Origin: Paenalcaligenes suwonensis
GTDB lineage: Bacteria; Pseudomonadota; Gammaproteobacteria; Burkholderiales; Burkholderiaceae_B
Direction: 5' to 3'
Assembly: GCF_011290505.1 (NCBI RefSeq)
Contig: NZ_JAANPV010000002.1
Coordinates: forward strand, 186,001-250,000
DNA: 64,000 nt
In this document: positions 57,975-64,000 of the stretch, in pieces
How the letters are laid out: each line of letters begins with the position of its first letter
How positions within the stretch are numbered: the first letter of the stretch is position 1
Position numbers and translations under genes: made by a program
The notes under the pieces: generated by a model
What the model saw: the letters and a program-made list of their open reading frames with translations, nothing else
Told to the model about the DNA's origin: nothing
Databases searched by the model: none

Positions 57975-60900
57975 ATGAACGCCCCCATCGCCAGCCAGTA
58001 TCTTGCCGCCCACTCCTCCACGGTGCTCAATACACGCCTGCGTGAAATCCCCTACAACTACACGTCTTACTCCGATCGCGAAATTGTTTTGCGCCTACTC
58101 GGGGACGAAGCATGGGACAAACTCAGTGAGCTACGTTCTGAACGCCGTACCGGCCGTTCTGCCAAGATGCTGTTTGAGGTATTGGGTGACATCTGGGTAG
58201 TACGCCGCAACCCCTACTTGCAAGACGACCTGCTGCATAACCCTAAACGTTTGCATCAGTTGGTAGAAGCGCTGCAACACCGCTTAAACGAAATTGATAA
58301 GCGTCGTGATGTAGACGTTGCTGAACGCGATCAAAAAGTAAAACTGCTGCTGCACAGTGCGCAAGCGGCCGTGAAAGACTTCGAAAACGAATTTGCCACC
58401 ATGCGCGACCTGCGTCAGCGCACAGTGAAACGCTTGAGCGCGATTACCGCTGCCGACAACATCAAGTTCGATGGTCTGTCTCGTGTTTCCCATGTTACTG
58501 ACGCCACTGACTGGCGCGTGGAATACCCCTTTGTCGTCCTCACCCCTGACCACGAAGCTGAAATGGCGGCGCTGGTACGCGGCTGTATGGAGCTGGGTCT
58601 GACCATCATCCCTAGGGGGGGTGGCACAGGTTACACAGGTGGCGCTATCCCGCTGAGCCCACGCTCTGCGGTGATCAACACAGAAAAGCTCGAAGCCTTA
58701 GGCCCCGTTGAAGCCATAGACCTACCCGGACTAGACACCCCTGTGCACACGATTTTATCGGGTGCAGGTGTAGTCACGCGCCGCGTGGCTGATGCTGCTA
58801 CTGCCGCTGGCCGTGTGTTTGCCGTTGACCCTACTTCTATAGATGCCTCCTGTGTGGGCGGTAACGTCGCCATGAACGCCGGCGGTAAGAAAGCGGTATT
58901 GTGGGGCACAGCACTGGATAACCTAGCGTGGTGGCGCATGGTTGACCCAGAAGGTAACTGGCTAGAAGTTGCCCGCGTTAACCACAACCTAGGCAAAATT
59001 CACGAAGTAGAGGAAGCCGTTTTTGACCTGAAATGGTTTGATGGCAGCCAGCCTCCCGGCGCAAAACTACTGCGCACCGAAACCCTGCGCGTTAAGGGCC
59101 AAGCCTTCCGTAAAGTAGGCCTAGGTAAAGACGTTACCGACAAATTCCTTGCTGGCTTACCCGGGGTACAGAAAGAAGGCTGTGACGGCTTAATTACCTC
59201 TGCTCGCTGGATTCTGCATCGCATGCCTGAACACACCCGTACGGTCTGTATGGAGTTCTTCGGTAGCGCGCGTAATGCGGTGCCATCCATTGTTGAAGTA
59301 AAGAACTATCTGGACACCGAAGGTAAAGAACGCGGTGCCCTGTTGGCCGGTTTAGAGCACTTGGACGAGCGCTACCTACGCGCTGTAGGCTATGCCACCA
59401 AGAGCAAACGCGGCATTTTGCCCAAAATGGTATTGATTGGCGACATCGTTGGTGATGATGCCGACGCCGTAGCACTTGCCGCCAGCGAAGTCGTACGTAT
59501 TGCCAACAGCCGCCATGGCGAAGGCTTTGTAGCCGTTAGCCCTGAAGCCCGTAAACGCTTCTGGCTAGACCGTTCCCGTACCGCTGCGATTGCTCGCCAC
59601 ACCAACGCTTTCAAAATCAACGAAGACGTGGTGATCCCGCTGAACCGCATGGGCGAGTACACCGACGAAATCGAACGCATCAACATCGAGCTCTCCACAC
59701 GCAACAAACTGCGTTTGCTGGATGCGCTGCAAGACTTCCTGCAAGGTGATCTGCCCATTGGCAAACTGGCCGATCCTGCCGACGCTGACCACACTCGTGA
59801 AGAAGTGCTGGAAAACCGTAGGCACGACGCCTTAGAGACCTTGCAGTCTGTACGTGAGCGTTGGAGCTGGTTGCTGAACAACCTTGATGCCCCCGTTGCT
59901 GAAAGCCTAGACACTTTACGTGCGATTGGCTTGGAAGCCGCTATCCCCGTACTGCAAGAACGCATTGCCGAACAACCGGCAGTACGTATTGTAGAAATGC
60001 TGCAAGATCACAGCTTGCGTACTTCATGGAAAACTGAAGTACGTGCCCGCCTAGAAGAACACTTCCCGGGCGCTGACTGTGCTGCCGTACTGGCAGAGCT
60101 GCAAGCCATACACGACAAAGTACTGAAAAGCCGTGTGTTTGTAGCGCTGCACATGCACGCGGGTGACGGTAACGTTCACACCAACATCCCTGTGAACTCT
60201 GACGATTACGGCATGTTGCAAGAGGCCAATGAAACCGTCGTACGCATTATGGAAATCGCCCGTCGCTTAGACGGCGTGATCTCTGGCGAACACGGCATTG
60301 GCTTGACCAAATACGAATTCCTAACCCAAGAAGAGCTGCAACCCTTCCAGGATTACAAACGCCGCATCGACCCACAAAACCACTTCAACGCTGGCAAATT
60401 AATGCCCGGCGCTGATTTAAGTCGTGCGTGGACACCTAGCTTTAATTTGCTGGGCTATGAATCCTTGATTATGCAGCGCAGTGAAATCAGCTCGATTTCT
60501 CATGCTATTAAAGATTGTTTACGCTGCGGTAAGTGCAAGCCAGTCTGTGCCACCCACGTGCCACGTGCCAACTTGCTGTACTCCCCCCGTAACAAGATCT
60601 TGGCCACATCGCTGCTGATTGAAGCCTTCTTGTACGAAGAGCAAACCCGTCGCGGCATTAGCCTAAAACACTGGGAAGACTTTGAAGGCGTCGCAGACCA
60701 CTGTACGCTGTGCCACAAGTGCTTCACCCCCTGTCCGGTAGACATAGACTTTGGTGATGTCACCATGGCGATGCGCGCTCTACTTAACCGCATGGGCAAA
60801 AAATCCGCTAACCCTGGTTCAGCGGCAGCGATGTTCTTCCTAAACGCCAAAGACCCTCGCGTGATCAACACCACACGCAAGGTATTAGAAGTGGGCTACA

Positions 60901-61910
60901 AAGCCCAGCGTATGGCGAACAACCTGTTGAGGAATGCGGCGCATAAACAGACCGAAGCACCACCCGCCTCGGTGACCAAACCTAGCATTCGCGAACAAGT
61001 GGTTCACTTCGTGAACAAGAAAATGCCCGGCGGCCTGCCTAAGCAAACTGCCCGCAAGCTCTTAGACATTGAAGATGCGGATTACGTACCTATTATCCGT
61101 AATCCCGCTACCAGCCCAGACAGCGAAGCCGTGTTTTACTTCCCTGGCTGTGGTTCAGAGCGCTTGTTCTCGCAAGTAGGTTTGGCAACTCAAGCCATGC
61201 TATGGCATGCCGGCGTACAAACCGTATTGCCTCCAGGCTACTTGTGCTGTGGCTACCCACAACGTGGTAGTGGTCAGAAAAACAAAGCCGACCAAATGAT
61301 TACCGATAACCGCGTGCTGTTCCACCGCATGGCCACCACGCTGAACTATCTGGACATCAAAACGGTAGTGGTGAGCTGTGGTACCTGTTACGACCAACTG
61401 TCCATGTACGAGTTTGAAAATATCTTCCCCGGCTGTCGCCTGATTGATATACACGAATTCCTGCTGGAAAAAGGCATTCAGCTAGAAGGTATCAACGGTA
61501 CTCGCTACATGTACCACGACCCGTGCCACAGCCCCATGAAACGCCAAGACCCTATGAAAACGGTCAAAGCGTTGGTGGGCGACCAAACCATCAAGAGCGA
61601 TCGCTGTTGTGGTGAGTCCGGTACGTTGGCGGTCACTCGCCCCGATATCTCTACGCAAATTCGTTTCCGTAAACAGGAAGAACTGCAGAAAAACCAAGAC
61701 AGCATCCGTGCTGATGGCTTTACAGGCGAAGTCAAAATGCTGACGTCCTGTCCATCGTGTCTACAAGGTTTATCCCGTTACGAAGACGACACGGGCGTAG
61801 ATGCTGACTACATCGTGGTTGAAATGGCTAAGCATATTTTGGGTGCCGACTGGCTGCCTAATTACGTGAAATCAGCCAACAACGGCGGCATTGAGCGCGT
61901 ACTGGTATAA
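57975..61910 (+). CDS. Giant FAD-linked oxidase with two Fe-S clusters and CCG domains (DUF3683-type)
   Basis: 1311 residues in one polypeptide. An N-terminal DUF3683-like region (about 20-160) is followed by the PCMH FAD domain ([29 protein letters not shown]), a FAD-oxidase C-domain ([24 protein letters not shown]), and two 4Fe-4S motifs near 848-920 ([11 protein letters not shown] and [13 protein letters not shown]). Two cysteine-rich CCG domains ([17 protein letters not shown]) complete it. It thus combines the roles split among GlcD, GlcF and HdrD/LldE-type subunits. The substrate is probably a 2-hydroxyacid such as D-lactate or glycolate, but that is inference. It is monocistronic. Confidence 0.85.
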   Translation: MNAPIASQYLAAHSSTVLNTRLREIPYNYTSYSDREIVLRLLGDEAWDKLSELRSERRTGRSAKMLFEVLGDIWVVRRNPYLQDDLLHNPKRLHQLVEALQHRLNEIDKRRDVDVAERDQKVKLLLHSAQAAVKDFENEFATMRDLRQRTVKRLSAITAADNIKFDGLSRVSHVTDATDWRVEYPFVVLTPDHEAEMAALVRGCMELGLTIIPRGGGTGYTGGAIPLSPRSAVINTEKLEALGPVEAIDLPGLDTPVHTILSGAGVVTRRVADAATAAGRVFAVDPTSIDASCVGGNVAMNAGGKKAVLWGTALDNLAWWRMVDPEGNWLEVARVNHNLGKIHEVEEAVFDLKWFDGSQPPGAKLLRTETLRVKGQAFRKVGLGKDVTDKFLAGLPGVQKEGCDGLITSARWILHRMPEHTRTVCMEFFGSARNAVPSIVEVKNYLDTEGKERGALLAGLEHLDERYLRAVGYATKSKRGILPKMVLIGDIVGDDADAVALAASEVVRIANSRHGEGFVAVSPEARKRFWLDRSRTAAIARHTNAFKINEDVVIPLNRMGEYTDEIERINIELSTRNKLRLLDALQDFLQGDLPIGKLADPADADHTREEVLENRRHDALETLQSVRERWSWLLNNLDAPVAESLDTLRAIGLEAAIPVLQERIAEQPAVRIVEMLQDHSLRTSWKTEVRARLEEHFPGADCAAVLAELQAIHDKVLKSRVFVALHMHAGDGNVHTNIPVNSDDYGMLQEANETVVRIMEIARRLDGVISGEHGIGLTKYEFLTQEELQPFQDYKRRIDPQNHFNAGKLMPGADLSRAWTPSFNLLGYESLIMQRSEISSISHAIKDCLRCGKCKPVCATHVPRANLLYSPRNKILATSLLIEAFLYEEQTRRGISLKHWEDFEGVADHCTLCHKCFTPCPVDIDFGDVTMAMRALLNRMGKKSANPGSAAAMFFLNAKDPRVINTTRKVLEVGYKAQRMANNLLRNAAHKQTEAPPASVTKPSIREQVVHFVNKKMPGGLPKQTARKLLDIEDADYVPIIRNPATSPDSEAVFYFPGCGSERLFSQVGLATQAMLWHAGVQTVLPPGYLCCGYPQRGSGQKNKADQMITDNRVLFHRMATTLNYLDIKTVVVSCGTCYDQLSMYEFENIFPGCRLIDIHEFLLEKGIQLEGINGTRYMYHDPCHSPMKRQDPMKTVKALVGDQTIKSDRCCGESGTLAVTRPDISTQIRFRKQEELQKNQDSIRADGFTGEVKMLTSCPSCLQGLSRYEDDTGVDADYIVVEMAKHILGADWLPNYVKSANNGGIERVLV

Positions 61911-61919
61911 GCACGCTAC

Positions 61920-61953
61920 TTCCCGGAAATACTCGCTGTGAGTTTTCCGGGAA
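61920..61953 (+). terminator. Long hairpin after the giant oxidase gene (terminator-like, no T-run)
   Basis: TTCCCGGAAA pairs with TTTCCGGGAA, then ACTC with GAGT after a bulge. The stem is strong but is followed by ATTATGC rather than a T-tract. It starts 10 bp after the stop and lies 83 bp before pncB. Confidence 0.5.
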
Positions 61954-61984
61954 ATTATGCACAAAATGAGCATTATTTACAGAA

Positions 61985-62011
61985 ATGCAGGTAGACTGTA
62001 GTTCTCTGCAT
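61985..62011. promoter_or_regulatory. Inverted repeat in the pncB leader
   Basis: ATGCAG (61985-61990) and CTGCAT (62006-62011) with a 15-bp spacer, 25 bp before the pncB start. Possible operator or leader hairpin; I do not recognise a known NAD-regulator site. Confidence 0.3.
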
Positions 62012-62035
62012 GATGCGTTTGGTGCGTAGTTAACA

Positions 62036-63238
62036 ATGAAAGTCCCGTTTCACCCAGTAATTACGTCGTTACTGGAAACTGATCTCTACAAATTTACGAT
62101 GTGGCAAGCGATGCTGCATCGCCATCCGGCTACTCAAGCCCGCTACGAGTTCTTGTGCCGTAACCAAACGGCCTACCCTATGGCCGAACTGGCCGAGGAG
62201 GTAGAGGCTCAGCTGGATCATCTGTGCAGCCTGCATTTCAGCCAAGAAGAGTTAGACTACCTAAGCCAACTGCGTTATTTGAAGTCTGATTTCATCGACT
62301 TTCTATCGCTGTTTCGCTTTCAACGTCGATTCATACGCGTACAAACTGATGGCGAACGCTTAATCATCGTTGCCGAAGGCCCTCAAGTACACGTGATGGG
62401 CTTTGAAATCTTTGTGCTCGCCATTGTTAACGAACTGTACTTCCGACGCTTCGACCCCCATGCATTGCTTGAGGAAGGTCGCAAACGCTTGGCAGAAAAA
62501 ATCCAACGCCTGAAGCATTTTGGCCAAGAAAAACAAGAAACCTTTAGCTTCGACGTCTCTGACTTTGGCCTGCGCCGCCGCTACAGCGCGGCGTGGCACG
62601 ATGAAGTCATCGGTACCCTAGCGCGCCAAGTACCTGAGTTTTTCAAAGGTACTTCTAACGTCTACCTCGCCCGCAAACACAACCTTGTGCCCATAGGCAC
62701 CATGGCTCACGAATACTTCCAATCCTTCCAAGCCTTTGGCTCGGTACGATTACGCGACTTCCAAAAAGCCGCTATGGAAGATTGGGTACAAGAATACCGA
62801 GGCGACTTGGGTATTGCGCTGACCGACACCGTTGGCATGCAAGCCTTCCTCAGCGACTTCGACCTGTACTTTGCTAAGCTGTTTGACGGCTTGCGCCACG
62901 ACTCAGGCGACCCATTCTGGTGGGGTGACTTAGCGATACAGCACTACAAAAAGTTGCGTATAGACCCTAAATCCAAACGTCTGGTGTTCTCTGACGGCCT
63001 GACTATGGACAGCGCCATTGAGCTGTACCGCTACTTTGGCAGCCGTATACAAGTAGGTTTTGGTATTGGCACTAGCCTGACCAACGACATGGGCGCTACA
63101 CCGCTGAACATCGTCATGAAACTGGTAAGCTGTAACGGTGCTTCTACCGCCAAGCTTTCTGACTCCGCTGGTAAAACCATGTGCGATGACGAAACCTTCC
63201 TTGCCTACCTGCGTCAGGTGTTTAACCACCACCAATAA
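62036..63238 (+). CDS. pncB: Nicotinate phosphoribosyltransferase
   Basis: NAD salvage: nicotinate + PRPP to nicotinate mononucleotide, with ATP. 400 residues as in E. coli. [17 protein letters not shown] at the N-terminus, the phosphorylated His in [17 protein letters not shown], and the PRPP-site [16 protein letters not shown] are present. The leader has two hairpins. PRPP is supplied by prs, located at 7 kb. Confidence 0.96.
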   Translation: MKVPFHPVITSLLETDLYKFTMWQAMLHRHPATQARYEFLCRNQTAYPMAELAEEVEAQLDHLCSLHFSQEELDYLSQLRYLKSDFIDFLSLFRFQRRFIRVQTDGERLIIVAEGPQVHVMGFEIFVLAIVNELYFRRFDPHALLEEGRKRLAEKIQRLKHFGQEKQETFSFDVSDFGLRRRYSAAWHDEVIGTLARQVPEFFKGTSNVYLARKHNLVPIGTMAHEYFQSFQAFGSVRLRDFQKAAMEDWVQEYRGDLGIALTDTVGMQAFLSDFDLYFAKLFDGLRHDSGDPFWWGDLAIQHYKKLRIDPKSKRLVFSDGLTMDSAIELYRYFGSRIQVGFGIGTSLTNDMGATPLNIVMKLVSCNGASTAKLSDSAGKTMCDDETFLAYLRQVFNHHQ

Positions 63239-63267
63239 CAACGCAGCGACTTTTCCATCAAGGGCTT

Positions 63268-63675
63268 ATGTCTACACATCAGGTTTTTTTGGATTCGCTC
63301 TATCAGTTGCTACAACAGCAGCGCCATGGCTCACTGGGCACCCTGACCAATCAGGGGCTTCCTTTTGTGTCCATGGTGCCCTTTGCTTTAGACGCTGCAC
63401 ACGGCAGGTTACTCATACACATTAGCGATATGGCAGCGCACACGCGTTACCTTAAAGAGCGCCCGCAAGCCTCAATCATGATCTGCCAAACGCCTTCTGA
63501 CGACGCCCCTGTCCACGACTTGCCTCGCGTCACCCTACAAATAGAGGCCAGTTTACTAGAGCGCAACACCCCAGAACGCGAAGCCGCCCGTGACGTCTAC
63601 CTAGCCCGTTTCCCTGACGTGGCTTTCATGACCGACTTCACTGACTTCCACTTCTTTGCCCTTAGCCTACAATGA
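63268..63675 (+). CDS. Pyridoxamine-5'-phosphate-oxidase-like (HugZ-type) flavin-binding protein, prematurely stopped
   Basis: 135 residues up to a TGA. Split-barrel flavin-binding fold: RHGSLGTLTNQGLPFVSMVPFAL, HISDMAAHTRYLKERPQASIM and LPRVTLQIEASLL are typical of the HugZ/PNPOx-like group. The C-terminus ends abruptly at FFALSLQ, yet the frame continues after the TGA with VRHVAGFGAARTLQVEEV. This is the family's normal closing motif (conserved GGFG-like turn). The intact ancestor would be about 162 residues. Whether the short form folds, or UGA is read through, is unknown. It follows pncB by 29 bp. Confidence 0.7.
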   Translation: MSTHQVFLDSLYQLLQQQRHGSLGTLTNQGLPFVSMVPFALDAAHGRLLIHISDMAAHTRYLKERPQASIMICQTPSDDAPVHDLPRVTLQIEASLLERNTPEREAARDVYLARFPDVAFMTDFTDFHFFALSLQ

Positions 63676-63756
63676 GTACGGCATGTAGCAGGTTTCGGTG
63701 CAGCGCGTACCCTGCAGGTGGAAGAAGTTTGTGAGCGCATACGCCAAGGGCTGTGA
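63673..63756 (+). other. In-frame continuation of the HugZ-like gene beyond the TGA
   Basis: Starting with the TGA at 63673, the same frame stays open for 26 more codons to a TGA at 63754. It encodes the C-terminal motif HVAGFGAARTLQVEEVCERI found in full-length relatives. One base change in the TGA codon would restore the gene. Confidence 0.7.
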
Positions 63757-63773
63757 TGCCCCACCACAAACAA

Positions 63774-63800
63774 TAAACCCCCGGTAAAACCAGGGGTTTA
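63774..63800. terminator. Bidirectional terminator between the HugZ-like gene and apt
   Basis: TAAACCCC and GGGGTTTA with an inner GG/CC around TAAAA. It lies between convergent genes, 17 bp past the second TGA and 41 bp past the apt stop. Confidence 0.7.
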
Positions 63801-63841
63801 GCAGCGAATATCAGATCAGCCTATACCGGCGACCTTATATA

Positions 63842-64000
63842 TTACTGACCGGGCAAGGCATCAGGATCAGGTAAAGACTCATCAAACTCACACACGGTAT
63901 ACACCGGCAAGCCTGTCTCGCGCACACCAGCCGAACCACCCAAATCAGGCAGATCAATAATAGCAGCAGCTTCAATCACGTTTGCACCCAAACGCTGCAA
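63842..64000 (-). CDS. apt: Adenine phosphoribosyltransferase, 3' end only
   Basis: The last 52 codons of a minus-strand gene that continues past the right edge. The translated end [23 protein letters not shown] followed by [10 protein letters not shown] matches the C-terminus of Apt ([12 protein letters not shown] motif). Purine salvage enzyme using PRPP. The catalytic and PRPP-loop parts are outside the window. Confidence 0.85.
   Translation of the reverse strand: MQRLGANVIEAAAIIDLPDLGGSAGVRETGLPVYTVCEFDESLPDPDALPGQ

Noticed and set aside
1-64000. CRISPR arrays, insertion sequences, prophage or integron structures, rRNA genes
   Set aside because: No regularly spaced repeats, transposase or integrase frames, or rRNA-like sequence were seen anywhere in the window.

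Overview
The window looks like a chromosomal segment of a betaproteobacterium of the order Burkholderiales, most probably family Alcaligenaceae (relatives: Bordetella, Alcaligenes, Paenalcaligenes). The basis is the protein sequences and the gene order, for example lolB-ispE-tRNA-Gln-prs-rplY-pth-ychF and a divergent apbC/metG pair. Base composition is moderate for that group. The genus cannot be fixed by eye. The DNA is gene-dense, with no insertion sequence, integrase, CRISPR array or rRNA. About 57 protein genes, one tRNA and one strong small-RNA candidate are described. Most genes are core.

Layout. 1-11 kb: the msrPQ methionine-sulfoxide repair pair (msrP is cut by the left edge), photolyase phrB, a degraded GGDEF tail, then a long minus-strand block ychF / CPBP protease / pth / rplY / prs / tRNA-Gln / ispE / lolB / TPR protein. 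11-13.3 kb: mutM and a D-2-hydroxyacid dehydrogenase, convergent. 13.3-24.2 kb: a surface-polysaccharide locus. algC is on the plus strand. On the minus strand lie a polyprenyl-phosphate sugar transferase, tviB- and tviC-like genes (UDP-GlcNAcA to UDP-GalNAcA), a flippase and three glycosyltransferase genes, one of which is a fusion of two GT-B enzymes.

24.2-35 kb: a ureide/glyoxylate salvage region. A LysR regulator diverges from uraD-allA. A second LysR diverges from gcl-hyi-glxR, followed by ttuD-glcG-pyk. Together these convert OHCU and ureidoglycolate to glyoxylate, tartronate semialdehyde, D-glycerate, 2-phosphoglycerate and, through enolase encoded elsewhere, pyruvate. The 538-bp gap after allA holds a terminator and two inverted copies of a ~65-bp AT-rich palindromic sequence. 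Downstream of pyk, on the minus strand, is a promoter-terminator unit of about 148 nt that displays a CTCCTCC anti-Shine-Dalgarno loop.

35-49 kb: coq7, osmC, thyA-folA, orphan gcvH, a YhiN-like flavoprotein, an Orn/Lys/Arg decarboxylase, dcd, the tamA-tamB outer-membrane assembly pair and apbC. 49-64 kb: a small membrane protein, metG, a LysR regulator, ubiE, phoB-phoR, ilvA, a YqaA-type membrane protein, a 1311-residue FAD/Fe-S oxidoreductase, pncB, a HugZ-like flavin-binding protein interrupted by an in-frame TGA, and the 3' end of apt.

The most unusual items are the anti-SD small RNA, the in-frame TGA near 63673, the inverted-repeat element at 26.5-26.9 kb, the terminator-like hairpin between tRNA-Gln and prs, and the fused glycosyltransferase. 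All calls come from reading the sequence and family knowledge. No database search was run.
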